64,000 nt of DNA, taken from Polaromonas sp. OV174 (GTDB lineage Bacteria; Pseudomonadota; Gammaproteobacteria; Burkholderiales; Burkholderiaceae_C). A program made the translations under genes and the position numbers. This document shows, in pieces, positions 1-9,459 of this stretch. The stretch's first letter is position 1; the number at the start of each line of letters is the position of its first letter. The DNA lies in assembly GCF_900112285.1 (NCBI RefSeq), contig NZ_FOKZ01000007.1:116322-180321 (forward strand). The letters run 5' to 3'. The notes below the pieces were generated by a model. The model saw only the letters and a program-made list of their open reading frames with translations, was not told the origin of the DNA and searched no databases.

Positions 1-431
1 GCTTGGTTGGCGGGCAGCTCCAGCACATGGGGCGCGCTTTCCTGGCCTTCGACCCGCAGGCACAGGCTGGTGCCGTTGAAAAAGCCGCGCTGGGCGTCCA
101 GCCAGGCGCTGCGCACCGAGTTGTCATGGGCATAGACCTGATAGCTCAGCACCAGCGGCTTGGCGGGCGAGCAGCGGACTTGCCAGCTGCATTTGTCCAA
201 CTGCTGCACCGGCAAGGCGCTGCGCGTGCCCTGGTGGGCCTGCAGGCCTTGCAGGTGTTTGGAAAACTCGCGAACCAAATAGCTGCCGGGAATCCAGACC
301 GGCAAAGACACTCGTTGAAGTTCCGCCGGTTTGGCAATCGTCAGGGTGACTTGAAACAGATGGGCGTGCAGTTCGCCGATGTCGACGCGGTAGTGAATCG
401 GGCTGGCGGTGTTTCGGCTGGCAGTGGGCAT
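1..431 (-). CDS. Peptidase M61 family protein, N-terminal part (cut by window edge)
   Basis: Reading the minus strand from an ATG at 431 gives about 143 codons that stay open to the window edge. The start is inside the window and the C-terminal part is missing. The opening (IHYRVDIGELHAH, then LPVWIPGSYLVREFSKH) matches the N-terminal beta domain of M61 glycyl aminopeptidases. The zinc-binding HExxH domain and PDZ domain usual in this family would lie outside. No signal peptide is visible. It lies downstream of dsbC on the same strand, with 159 bases between them that carry a dispersed repeat, so co-transcription is uncertain. The family call rests on the N-terminal motif only. Confidence 0.8.
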   Translation of the reverse strand, partial: MPTASRNTASPIHYRVDIGELHAHLFQVTLTIAKPAELQRVSLPVWIPGSYLVREFSKHLQGLQAHQGTRSALPVQQLDKCSWQVRCSPAKPLVLSYQVYAHDNSVRSAWLDAQRGFFNGTSLCLRVEGQESAPHVLELPANQ

Positions 432-509
432 CTTGATCCAAGAGTGTTCCAGGCCTGCCGTAGCTATGGCCAGGCCCTGGCCATAAATACCGCAACAGCA
501 CGCTGGAGT

Positions 510-566
510 TTGCTATTAAAAGAGAAGCTTGTATCGCCCGTAGTATATGGGCTACAGGCCTTTTTT
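510..566 (+). repeat. Dispersed intergenic repeat, copy A
   Basis: One of four related short elements in the window; the others are near 4678, 21853 and 28257. The shared core is TTGCTATT, then a GCGC or GCCC arm, then GGGCTACAGGCC. In this copy the last part is followed by TTTTTT, so it could act as a terminator. The AATAGC half of the first stem is degraded here. It lies between dsbC and the M61 gene. Confidence 0.6.
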
Positions 567-590
567 ATTTAAAAACCAGGCGGGCGCGGC

Positions 591-1310
591 TTATTGGGCA
601 CCGCCGCTGCTGAGCAGTTTTTCGACCTGTTGTGAGCTGATGGCACCGGGCACGCGTGAGCCGTCGGCAAAAAAGATCGTGGGCGTGCCGGTGATCTTGT
701 ATTTCCGGCTGAAAGCCAGGTTGCGCTCCAGCGCGGCGGTGTCGCAGCTGGCCTTGGCGGGGGTCTGATCGCGCACCATCCAGTCGGTCCAGGCCTTGTT
801 CTTGTCTTTGGCGCACCAGATGTTCTTGGATTTTTCGGTCGAGTCCGGGCTCAGGATGGGAATCAGGAAGGTGTGTATCGTCACATCGGTCACCTTGAGC
901 ACATCACGTTCAAAGCGCTTGCAATAGCCGCAGTTGGGGTCGGCAAACACCGCCATCTTGCGCTTGCCGTTGCCGCGCACTTCGACAAAAGCGTCTTTCA
1001 GGGGCAGGGCGCTGAAGTCGATGGCGCTGAGTTTTTCCATCCGCTCCTCGGTCAGGTTGCGCTTGGCCTTGGTGTCGATCAGCTGGCCTTGCAGCAGGAA
1101 GTTGCCCTCGGCATCGGTGTAGAAAATGTCGTTGTCGTTGACGCGAATCTCAAACAGGCCGTTCATGGGCGTTTTGCTGACTTCATCAATCTTGGACAGC
1201 GCCGGCAGCCTTTCCGCCAGGTTTTTGCGTATGGTGGCTTCCTGCGCAAAGGCAGCGCTCAGGCTACAGGCCAGCAGGCTTAGCGCGGCGATTGATTTCA
1301 TGGTGTTCAT
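591..1310 (-). CDS. dsbC: Thiol:disulfide interchange protein DsbC
   Basis: Periplasmic disulfide isomerase that corrects wrong disulfide bonds as a V-shaped homodimer kept reduced by DsbD. A signal peptide (residues 1 to about 23, ending AFAQ) is followed by an N-terminal dimerisation domain and a thioredoxin fold. The active site CGYC is at residues 127-130 and a cis-proline TGTP loop lies near residue 205. The length (239 aa) is normal. The ATG at 1310 has AGGA six bases upstream; ATGs at 1316 and 1301 are alternatives, and AGGA directly abuts the one at 1316. It follows the UbiH-type gene by 26 bases on the same strand, so the two may be co-transcribed. Confidence 0.93.
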   Translation of the reverse strand: MNTMKSIAALSLLACSLSAAFAQEATIRKNLAERLPALSKIDEVSKTPMNGLFEIRVNDNDIFYTDAEGNFLLQGQLIDTKAKRNLTEERMEKLSAIDFSALPLKDAFVEVRGNGKRKMAVFADPNCGYCKRFERDVLKVTDVTIHTFLIPILSPDSTEKSKNIWCAKDKNKAWTDWMVRDQTPAKASCDTAALERNLAFSRKYKITGTPTIFFADGSRVPGAISSQQVEKLLSSGGAQ

Positions 1311-1336
1311 CTTCATTCCTAGTTATTCCAAAATTC

Positions 1337-2455
1337 TTATAAACCAGCCGCCTGGCGCGCCACCCAGCGTTTGAGCAGGGCGCTGCGCGCAAATCCCTTC
1401 ATGCCCCAGTTGCGCAAGGCCTGCCAGCGGCCGTCGGGTTGCGCAAACAGGCCGTGCAAGCCATCGGTCACCGCGCCCATGGCACTGACATCGGCCTGGC
1501 GCGCCCTTTCGTAGCGGCGCAGCAGTTTTTCATCACCCAGCTCGCGCCAGTATTCACGCTGTGCCAGCACGCTGGCCAGACAGGCCGCATCGGCCAGACC
1601 CAGGTTCAGGCCCTGGCCCGACAAGGGGTGCACGGTGTGCGCCGCATCGCCGGCCAAGGCCCAGCCCGGGCCTACCCAATGATCGGCCCTGGACAGCGCC
1701 AGCGGCCAACTGGCCCGCTCGCTGGTCAAACGCAAGCTGCCCACTTCCTCACCGCAGACGGCTTGCAGAGCCGCACAAAATTCTTCCGGCGCCAGCTTCT
1801 CCAGCGCAGCGGCGCGCTCTACAGAGACAGACCAGACCAAGGCCACAGAGTTCCCGGCCGCGCCCGATAAAGGCAGGAGCGCCAAAATGTCGCCGCCCGA
1901 AAACCACTGCCGCGCCACGCCGCCATGGGGGGCGTCTGCTTCGAGCCGGGCGGCAATGGCTTTTTGCGGATAGGGCTTGACGGTCCAGTGAGCGCCGAAT
2001 TCATCGCGGCTGCGGCTTTGCCGGCCTTCGCAGATGACGGTGAGAGCGGCCTTGACCGGCGCCTGCACGGTCTCGATTTGCGGCTGGTAGCGCACCGCCT
2101 GAATCAGCTGCTGCTCCAGCGCGGGCACATCGACGATCCAGGCCAGGGCCTCTTGCGCCACGCTGTCGGCGCTGAAGTCGAGCCGGCCGCCGTCGTCGCC
2201 CCAGACGCGCATTTCCCGCACCGGGGTGGCAAAAGGCGCTTCTGGCCAGACCCGCAAGGACTCCAGCACTTGCCGCGAGGCGCTGTTCAGGGCGTAGGCA
2301 CGCACGTCGGTGCGGGCCTGGCCGGGCTGGTCGGCGCTTGCGCTGTCTGGCCTGGTGACCAGCGCCACGCGCAAACGCTCGCGCGCCAGCAACAGGGCCA
2401 AGCTGCGGCCGACCACGCCGTCGCCGCGAATACAAACATCAAAGGACTTGGACAT
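1337..2455 (-). CDS. UbiH/UbiF-family FAD-dependent hydroxylase
   Basis: Flavin monooxygenase of the ubiquinone-biosynthesis group, which hydroxylates the octaprenyl-phenol ring at the inner membrane. A dinucleotide-binding motif in the variant form GDGVVGRSLA lies at residues 11-20. The second FAD motif is clear: GWALAGDAAHTVHPLSGQG, near residue 285. The length of 372 aa is slightly short for UbiH/UbiF (about 390-400). Which ring position it hydroxylates cannot be told from sequence alone. GAGGG directly abuts the ATG. It is divergent from the MOSC gene at 2540, with an 84-base shared upstream region. Confidence 0.8.
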   Translation of the reverse strand: MSKSFDVCIRGDGVVGRSLALLLARERLRVALVTRPDSASADQPGQARTDVRAYALNSASRQVLESLRVWPEAPFATPVREMRVWGDDGGRLDFSADSVAQEALAWIVDVPALEQQLIQAVRYQPQIETVQAPVKAALTVICEGRQSRSRDEFGAHWTVKPYPQKAIAARLEADAPHGGVARQWFSGGDILALLPLSGAAGNSVALVWSVSVERAAALEKLAPEEFCAALQAVCGEEVGSLRLTSERASWPLALSRADHWVGPGWALAGDAAHTVHPLSGQGLNLGLADAACLASVLAQREYWRELGDEKLLRRYERARQADVSAMGAVTDGLHGLFAQPDGRWQALRNWGMKGFARSALLKRWVARQAAGL

Positions 2456-2539
2456 CCCTCATTTTAGAAGGCAGTGCAGAATGGCTGTTTTTGACGCTTG
2501 GCTTGGCCTTGGGCCGGCATTGACAAGGACTGAATCAAA

Positions 2540-3469
2540 GTGAGTGATGCATCCAATGACAGCTTGAAGACCGCCGTCGCCGAAGCGGAGTGCGACTTGG
2601 TGGCGGTGATTTCGCGGCTCTATGTCTATCCGGTGAAGTCCTGCGCCGGCGTGCAGGTGCAAGAGGCGATACTGACCGAGACCGGGCTGGAATTTGACCG
2701 CGCCTGGATGGTGGTCGACGGCGCGGGGCGCTTTCTGACGCAGCGCGAGCTGCCGCGCATGGCGCTGATCAAGCCGCAGCTCAAACAGTATGAGATGGTG
2801 TTGCGCGCTCCCGGCATGCTGGCCTTGCACATCGCGCTGGACCAGGTCGAGGCGCCAACCCGTGTCAGCGTCTGGGACGACGAGCTGCCGGCTTACGACA
2901 TGGGGCCCATCGCCGCCCAGTGGTTTAGCGATTTTCTGGGCACCACGGCCCGCCTGGTGCGCTTTGACCCCGAGCAGCAGCGCGTCTGCAGCCGGAAATG
3001 GACCGATGAGCACGAGGCGCTCAACCAGTTCAGCGATGGCTATTCGCTCTTGCTCAGCAGCGAAGCCTCGCTGGACCAGCTCAACAGCAAGCTGGGCGCC
3101 GCCGGTGTCGCGGCGGTGGGCATGGAGCGGTTTCGGCCCAACATCGTGCTTGGCCATGCGGCCGGCGGGGAGGCGCTGGCGCCGCATGACGAAGACCGGC
3201 TGGAGTGGCTGCAGATCGCCACGGCGCCGGGCGCGCCAGGCTTGGTGGAACTCAAGCCGGTCAAGCCCTGCCCGCGCTGCCCCATCCCGAATATCGACCC
3301 GGCGACCGCCATCAGCAGCCCGGAAGTCGGCGACATGCTGCAAAGCTACCGCCAGGATGCGCGCGTCAATGGCGCGGTGACTTTTGGCATGAATGCCATC
3401 GTGATTAGCGGCGTGGATCAGTTGCTCAAGGTGGGGCAAAGCGTTGCCGCCAACTACCGCTTTGACTAG
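2540..3469 (+). CDS. MOSC domain-containing protein
   Basis: The protein has an N-terminal MOSC beta-barrel domain (RLYVYPVKSCAGVQVQEA, residues about 28-45) and a C-terminal MOSC domain with the conserved cysteine segment KPCPRCPIPNIDP near residue 252. MOSC proteins bind sulfur-molybdenum or related cofactors; bacterial YcbX/YiiM relatives reduce N-hydroxylated compounds. The start is GTG at 2540 with CAAGGAC upstream; no in-frame ATG precedes the domain. The length (309 aa) is typical. The substrate is unknown. It runs towards ychF on the same strand, with a 69-base gap. Confidence 0.82.
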   Translation: MSDASNDSLKTAVAEAECDLVAVISRLYVYPVKSCAGVQVQEAILTETGLEFDRAWMVVDGAGRFLTQRELPRMALIKPQLKQYEMVLRAPGMLALHIALDQVEAPTRVSVWDDELPAYDMGPIAAQWFSDFLGTTARLVRFDPEQQRVCSRKWTDEHEALNQFSDGYSLLLSSEASLDQLNSKLGAAGVAAVGMERFRPNIVLGHAAGGEALAPHDEDRLEWLQIATAPGAPGLVELKPVKPCPRCPIPNIDPATAISSPEVGDMLQSYRQDARVNGAVTFGMNAIVISGVDQLLKVGQSVAANYRFD

Positions 3470-3538
3470 CAGAGCCCTTAAATCGCGGCCTGCGGGCGGT
3501 ATCGAATACACTTCTCACCCTGTTTTTGAAGGTTTGTC

Positions 3539-4630
3539 ATGAGTTTGAAGTGCGGTATCGTAGGCTTGCCTAACGTCGGAAAATCAACCCTGTTTAATGC
3601 CTTGACCAAGGCGGGCATTGCGGCGGAAAACTACCCGTTTTGCACCATCGAGCCCAATGTGGGCGTGGTGGAGGTGCCTGATCCCCGGCTGGCGCAGCTG
3701 TCCGAGATCGTCAAGCCCGAGCGCGTAGTGCCGGCGATTGTCGAGTTTGTCGATATTGCCGGCCTGGTGGCCGGTGCCAGCACCGGCGAAGGCCTGGGCA
3801 ACAAGTTCCTGGCTCATATCCGCGAGACCGATGCCATCGTCAACGTGGTGCGCTGTTTTGAAGACGAGAACGTGATTCACGTCGCCGGCAAGGTCGATCC
3901 GATTTCCGACATCGAGGTGATTCAGACCGAACTCTGTCTGGCCGATCTGGGTGCGGTGGAAAAAGCCCTGCACCGCGTGACCAAGCTGGCGCGCTCGGGC
4001 GACAAGGAGTCCGTCAAGCTGGTGGCCATCCTGGAGAAATGCCAGGCCGCTTTGAATGAAGCCAAACCGGTGCGCACGCTGGAGTTCAGCAAGGAAGAAA
4101 AGCCGCTGCTGCAGCAGTTTTTCCTGATCACCGCCAAGCCCGCGATGTTTGTCGCCAATGTGGCCGAAGACGGTTTCGAGAACAACCCTTTCCTGGATCG
4201 CCTGAAGGTCTTTGCCGAGTCGCAAAACGCACCCGTGGTGGCCATCAGCGCCAAGCTGGAAGCCGAAATGTCCGAGATGAGCGACGAAGACCGCCAGATG
4301 TTCCTGGAGGAGCTGGGCCAGACCGAGCCCGGCCTGAGCCGGCTGATTCGCTCGGCCTACAAGCTGCTGGGCTTGCAAACCTATTTCACCGCTGGCGTGA
4401 AAGAAGTGCGCGCCTGGACCATTCATGTGGGCGACACCGGCCCGCAGGCCGCCGGCGTGATTCACACCGATTTCGAGAAGGGCTATATCCGCGCCCAGAC
4501 CATCGCGTTTGAAGACTTCATCGCCTACAAGGGCGAGCAGGGCGCCAAGGATGCCGGCAAGATGCGCGCCGAAGGCAAGGACTATGTCGTCAAGGATGGC
4601 GACGTGATGAACTTCCTGTTCAGTTCCTGA
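3539..4630 (+). CDS. ychF: Redox-regulated ATPase YchF (Obg-like GTPase fold)
   Basis: Universally conserved TRAFAC-class ATPase that binds ribosomes and takes part in stress responses. The P-loop GLPNVGKST lies at residues 8-16, the G3-like DIAGLV follows near residue 70, and the G4 position reads NVAE rather than NKxD, which explains ATP over GTP preference in this family. A coiled-coil insert is followed by a C-terminal TGS-like domain ending in DGDVMNFLF. It is 363 aa, the family's usual length. GAAGG lies 6-7 bases before the ATG. Confidence 0.96.
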   Translation: MSLKCGIVGLPNVGKSTLFNALTKAGIAAENYPFCTIEPNVGVVEVPDPRLAQLSEIVKPERVVPAIVEFVDIAGLVAGASTGEGLGNKFLAHIRETDAIVNVVRCFEDENVIHVAGKVDPISDIEVIQTELCLADLGAVEKALHRVTKLARSGDKESVKLVAILEKCQAALNEAKPVRTLEFSKEEKPLLQQFFLITAKPAMFVANVAEDGFENNPFLDRLKVFAESQNAPVVAISAKLEAEMSEMSDEDRQMFLEELGQTEPGLSRLIRSAYKLLGLQTYFTAGVKEVRAWTIHVGDTGPQAAGVIHTDFEKGYIRAQTIAFEDFIAYKGEQGAKDAGKMRAEGKDYVVKDGDVMNFLFSS

Positions 4631-4677
4631 GCGGGGTAGGCCGGCTTGCTGCTGGCCTTGATTTTTAAGTGATTTAT

Positions 4678-4725
4678 GCCTGTAGCCCAATAAACATGGG
4701 CGCAGCCAGCTATTAATTAAGTAGC
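4678..4725 (-). repeat. Dispersed intergenic repeat, copy B
   Basis: In reverse orientation this reads TTAATAGCTGGCTGCGCCC and then TTGGGCTACAGGC, the same core as copies A, C and D. The GCCC/GGGC arms can pair around an AT-rich loop. It occupies the gap between ychF and the S4-domain gene and is the most recognisable object in those 139 bases. Confidence 0.6.
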
Positions 4726-4769
4726 GAACAAATTTTCCATTGCAACCGGACTCAACAGGACATGCGGCC

Positions 4770-5516
4770 ATGAATGAACCGGTACGACTCGCCAAACGCC
4801 TGGCCGAGATGCTCTCCTGCTCGCGCCGCGAGGCCGAGCAATACATAGAGGGTGGCTGGGTCACAGTTGATGGCGTGGTGGTGGAAGAGCCGCAATTTCG
4901 CGTGCTGAACCAGACCATTGCGCTGGACCCGGACGCCAGTCTGCTGGCGCTCACGCCAGTCACCTTGCTGCTGCACAAGCCGGTCGGCTATGAGGCGGGC
5001 CTGGGTGCGGCTGGAGGCCAGGCGCTGCCTGCGGCCCAGTTGCTGTCGGCGGCCAGCTTGTGGCCCGAGGACCGCTCACGCATACGGCCGTTGAAAAAAC
5101 ACTTTTCCGCTTCTGAATTGGTCACGCCGTTGGCCACGCCGGCCAGTGGCCTGGTGGTGTTTACCAGTGACTGGCGCGTGACGCGCAAGCTGCGCGAGGA
5201 CGCCAGGTTGCTGGAGCATGAGGTGCTGGTGGAGGTTGGCGGCGAGATCAAGCCCGGCGGCCTGGAGCGCTTGAATCGCATTGATCACGGCTTTACCTAT
5301 AGGGGCGCTTTGTTGCCGCCGGCCAAGGTGAGCTGGCAGAGCGAGGCGCGGCTGCGCTTTGCGCTCAAGGGCGAGTTGCCCGGGCAGATCGCCTATATGT
5401 GCGAAAGCGTGGGGCTTAGGGTAGAGGCCATGAAACGCCTGCGCGTGGGCCGGATTCCCATGAGCCACTTGCCGCCCGGTCAGTGGCGCTATTTGCTGCC
5501 GCACGAGCGCTTTTAA
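4770..5516 (+). CDS. S4-domain protein related to RluB/RluF pseudouridine synthases, catalytic Asp missing
   Basis: An N-terminal S4 RNA-binding domain (RLAKRLAEMLSCSRREAEQY through VTVDGVVV, residues about 6-40) precedes a small-subunit-type pseudouridine synthase fold. Family members carry GRLDxxTxGL, whose Asp attacks the target uridine. Here the aligned segment reads TPLATPASGLVVFTSD, so Ala122 replaces the Asp while the rest (SGL, FTSD) is kept. It may be an RNA-binding protein without isomerase activity. The ATG at 4770 is preferred; an in-frame TTG at 4740 would add ten poorly conserved residues. Its stop codon overlaps the end of the convergent YqaA gene by four bases. Confidence 0.8.
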   Translation: MNEPVRLAKRLAEMLSCSRREAEQYIEGGWVTVDGVVVEEPQFRVLNQTIALDPDASLLALTPVTLLLHKPVGYEAGLGAAGGQALPAAQLLSAASLWPEDRSRIRPLKKHFSASELVTPLATPASGLVVFTSDWRVTRKLREDARLLEHEVLVEVGGEIKPGGLERLNRIDHGFTYRGALLPPAKVSWQSEARLRFALKGELPGQIAYMCESVGLRVEAMKRLRVGRIPMSHLPPGQWRYLLPHERF

Positions 5517-5995
5517 GTACCGAAGACGCCAGGAAATGCCCAGATCAGGCTTCCGGTCAGCAAAAAATAACGCGCGAACTTGCCTATGGCCATATAGGCC
5601 AAGCAGGGCCAGAAGGGGAATTTGAGCCAGCCGGCCACGGCGCAAAGCGGGTCGCCCACGCCCGGCAGCCAGGCCAGCAGGCAGGCTTTGGGGCCCAGCT
5701 TTTCCAGCCATCGCACCGCCCGGCCATGGTGCGAGGAATGCTTGTACTTGTCGACCACCTTGTGCGCGCCGTAGCCCAGCCACCAGTCCAGCGCACCGCC
5801 CAGCGTGTTGCCGGCAGTGGCGACCAGGACGGCCGGCCAGAACAGCTCGGGGTTGAGCTTGACCAGACCAAACACCACGGGCTCAGAGCCCAGCGGCAGC
5901 AGCGTTGCCGAGATGAAGGACACCACAAACACCGTGCTCAGGCCAAATTCGGGCAAGGCCAGCAGCGTGATCAGTTGTTGTATCCATTCTTCCAT
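5513..5995 (-). CDS. YqaA family inner-membrane protein (DedA/SNARE-associated superfamily)
   Basis: A 160-residue multi-span membrane protein. Hydrophobic segments lie at about residues 8-32, 45-65, 100-122 and 130-155, with the family signature TAGNTLGGALDWWLGY near residue 60 and a second glycine/proline motif LPGVGDPLCAVAG near 110. YqaA proteins are small relatives of DedA, a group tied to membrane lipid handling; the exact role is unknown. It is convergent with the S4-domain gene, overlapping it by four bases. The next gene upstream, dusB, is divergent. Confidence 0.82.
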   Translation of the reverse strand: MEEWIQQLITLLALPEFGLSTVFVVSFISATLLPLGSEPVVFGLVKLNPELFWPAVLVATAGNTLGGALDWWLGYGAHKVVDKYKHSSHHGRAVRWLEKLGPKACLLAWLPGVGDPLCAVAGWLKFPFWPCLAYMAIGKFARYFLLTGSLIWAFPGVFGT

Positions 5996-6068
5996 AGGGC
6001 CTAGAGTTTATAGGCAGGGGTGCATGGGCCAGAACAGGACGGATGGGCGGCTTGGCCGAATAGATGCA

Positions 6069-6104
6069 AAAATTTCAATTGCTGAAATTTTAGGCAGTTA
6101 CAAT
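6069..6104 (+). promoter_or_regulatory. Putative dusB-fis promoter with palindrome and Fis-like site
   Basis: A perfect inverted repeat, AAAATTTCA (6069-6077) and TGAAATTTT (6083-6091), sits just before a -10-like TACAAT (6099-6104), about 40 bases upstream of dusB. The bases 6081-6095, GCTGAAATTTTAGGC, fit the degenerate Fis core G-N3-A-W5-T-N3-C. Fis represses its own dusB-fis promoter in Escherichia coli, so autoregulation is plausible. No convincing -35 box was found at normal spacing. Confidence 0.4.
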
Positions 6105-6144
6105 CACCGCTCCCTTTTCGACCCGTCCCACGCTCCCACTTCTC

Positions 6145-7215
6145 ATGAACATCGGCTCTTATGCTTTGGCAAACAACCTGTTTGTCGCGCCCATGGCTGG
6201 CGTGACGGACCGGCCGTTTCGCCAGCTCTGCAAAAAGCTGGGAGCCGGCTATGCGGTGAGCGAAATGGTGACCTCGCGGCGCGATTTGTGGAATACGCTG
6301 AAGACCTCGCGCCGCGCCAATCATGAGGGCGAGCCGGGCCCGATTGCGGTGCAGATTGCCGGCACCGACGCGCAGATGATGGCCGAGGCGGCCGCCTACA
6401 ACGTGGACCGGGGCGCGCAAATCATTGACATCAACATGGGTTGTCCGGCCAAAAAAGTCTGTAACAAGTGGGCCGGTTCGGCCCTGATGCAGGATGAAAA
6501 GCTGGCGCTGCAAATCATCGAGGCGGTGGTCGCGGCCTGCGCCCCGCACCGGGTTCCGGTGACGCTGAAAATGCGCACCGGCTGGGCCCAGGGCCACAAA
6601 AATGCCCTGGCGATTGCCTGCGCCGCCGAAAGCGCCGGCGTGCAGATGGTCACCGTGCATGGACGCACGCGTGAGCAGGGTTACAAAGGCTTTGCCGAAT
6701 ACGACACCATCGCCGCGGTGAAGGCGGCACTGCGCATTCCGGTGGTGGCCAATGGCGACATCAACAGCCCGGAAAAAGCCAGGGATGTGCTGGCCTATAC
6801 CGGCGCCGACGCCGTGATGCTGGGTCGCGTGGCCCAGGGCCGGCCCTGGATTTTCCGTGAGGTGGCGCATTTCCTGGCCACCGGCACGCAGCTGGCGCCG
6901 CCGCTGGTGAGTGAGGTCAAGCGCCTGCTGCTAGACCATTTGCCGGACCACTACGCCTTGTATGGGGACTTCAGCGGCGTGCGCACGGCGCGCAAGCATA
7001 TCGGCTGGTATGTGAAAAGCTTGCCGGGCGGCGAAGCGTTTCGGGCGCAGATGAATTTACTGGAAGACTGCCAAGCGCAGCTCCAGGCGGTCGCTCATTT
7101 TTTTGACGACCTGGGTGAACGGATGGACAGAATTCCGTTGCCCACAGAGAGTGAGAACGACCCGGTATGGGTCGGGATGAACAAAGATAAAAATCAGGAG
7201 GAAGCTGCTGCATGA
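6145..7215 (+). CDS. dusB: tRNA-dihydrouridine synthase DusB
   Basis: FMN-dependent enzyme that reduces specific uridines in the tRNA D-loop. The TIM barrel starts with VAPMAGVTDRPFRQLC (residues about 14-29), followed by EMVTSR, and the conserved INMGCPAKKVC cysteine motif near residue 95 with the downstream AGSALM. Phosphate-binding GADAVMLGRVAQGRPW follows near residue 220. The 356 aa is slightly longer than the usual 320-350 because of a charged tail. The stop overlaps the fis start by four bases (ATGA), the classic dusB-fis arrangement, which implies translational coupling. Confidence 0.95.
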   Translation: MNIGSYALANNLFVAPMAGVTDRPFRQLCKKLGAGYAVSEMVTSRRDLWNTLKTSRRANHEGEPGPIAVQIAGTDAQMMAEAAAYNVDRGAQIIDINMGCPAKKVCNKWAGSALMQDEKLALQIIEAVVAACAPHRVPVTLKMRTGWAQGHKNALAIACAAESAGVQMVTVHGRTREQGYKGFAEYDTIAAVKAALRIPVVANGDINSPEKARDVLAYTGADAVMLGRVAQGRPWIFREVAHFLATGTQLAPPLVSEVKRLLLDHLPDHYALYGDFSGVRTARKHIGWYVKSLPGGEAFRAQMNLLEDCQAQLQAVAHFFDDLGERMDRIPLPTESENDPVWVGMNKDKNQEEAAA

Positions 7216-7448
7216 GCAAAAATCACATCGAAGAGTGCGTACGCACCAGTCTGGAAGGCTATTTCAAGGACCTGGACGGCACCAACCCCGACGGCATGTA
7301 CGACATGATGGTCAGGGTGGTTGAAAAGCCCCTGCTGGAAGTCGTTATGCACCACGCCGAACAAAACCAGTCGCGCGCCGCCGAATGGCTGGGTCTGAAC
7401 CGCAATACCTTGCGTAAAAAGCTACTCGAGCACAAGCTCATTAAATAA
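7212..7448 (+). CDS. fis: DNA-binding protein Fis
   Basis: Nucleoid-associated DNA-bending protein that activates rRNA promoters and shapes chromosome structure in fast growth. The 78-residue protein has the N-terminal dimerisation helices and a C-terminal helix-turn-helix, NQSRAAEWLGLNRNTLRKKL, at about residues 51-70, as in Fis and the NtrC C-terminus. Its ATG lies inside the last codons of dusB, so expression should depend on dusB translation. A strong hairpin follows at 7460-7488. Confidence 0.94.
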   Translation: MSKNHIEECVRTSLEGYFKDLDGTNPDGMYDMMVRVVEKPLLEVVMHHAEQNQSRAAEWLGLNRNTLRKKLLEHKLIK

Positions 7449-7459
7449 TCCACCCCCTC

Positions 7460-7488
7460 CATCAGGGCCGGTTTGACCGGCCCTGATG
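7460..7488 (+). terminator. Perfect 13-bp hairpin between fis and purH
   Basis: CATCAGGGCCGGT (7460-7472) pairs completely with ACCGGCCCTGATG (7476-7488) across a three-base TTG loop. No T-run follows, so it is not a standard intrinsic terminator. It may end the dusB-fis transcript with a helper factor, or protect its 3' end from exonucleases. purH starts 20 bases further on. Confidence 0.6.
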
Positions 7489-7507
7489 ACTTGCACAGAA
7501 GAAAACC

Positions 7508-9079
<1,572 letters not shown>

Positions 9080-9083
9080 GTTG

Positions 9084-9446
9084 GTGTCCTTGGGCTCAAG
9101 CTCCCGGGGCTTGGCAGGGCTGCGCTGCATGGCAGCGGCCCTGCTGCTGGTCTGCAGTCTGACGGCTGTGGCCCAGCCGCCATCGCTGCAGGCGCAGGAT
9201 TTGGCCCGAAAAAACGGCTGCCTGTCCTGCCACGGCATGGTCCGCAAGCAAGTCGGACCGGGCTTCGCCCAGATCGCGGCGCGTTACCGCGGCGACCCCG
9301 AGGCGCCGCTACGTCTGGCGGGAAAAATTCAAGCAGGCAGTGTTGGCACCTGGGGCCGCGTCATCATGCCCCGGCAAGCGCTGGTGACGCCGGCCGATGC
9401 GCAGGTGCTGGCAGACTGGGTGCTGTCCCAGCCGCCGCTCCCGTAA
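9084..9446 (+). CDS. Small periplasmic class I cytochrome c
   Basis: The protein has one haem-binding motif, CLSCH, then KQVGPGF, and a later MPRQ whose Met is the likely axial ligand, as in c551/c552-type electron carriers. A hydrophobic signal sequence ending LTAVAQ precedes the mature part. The start is uncertain: GTG 9084 or TTG 9090 just after the purH stop give a basic N-region (SSSRGLAGLR), ATG 9129 gives a short MAAALLLVC signal, and GTG 9054 would lie inside purH. It is convergent with hemL, 13 bases apart. The redox partner is unknown. Confidence 0.75.
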   Translation: MSLGSSSRGLAGLRCMAAALLLVCSLTAVAQPPSLQAQDLARKNGCLSCHGMVRKQVGPGFAQIAARYRGDPEAPLRLAGKIQAGSVGTWGRVIMPRQALVTPADAQVLADWVLSQPPLP

Positions 9447-9459
9447 CCGGCTGACGCTC

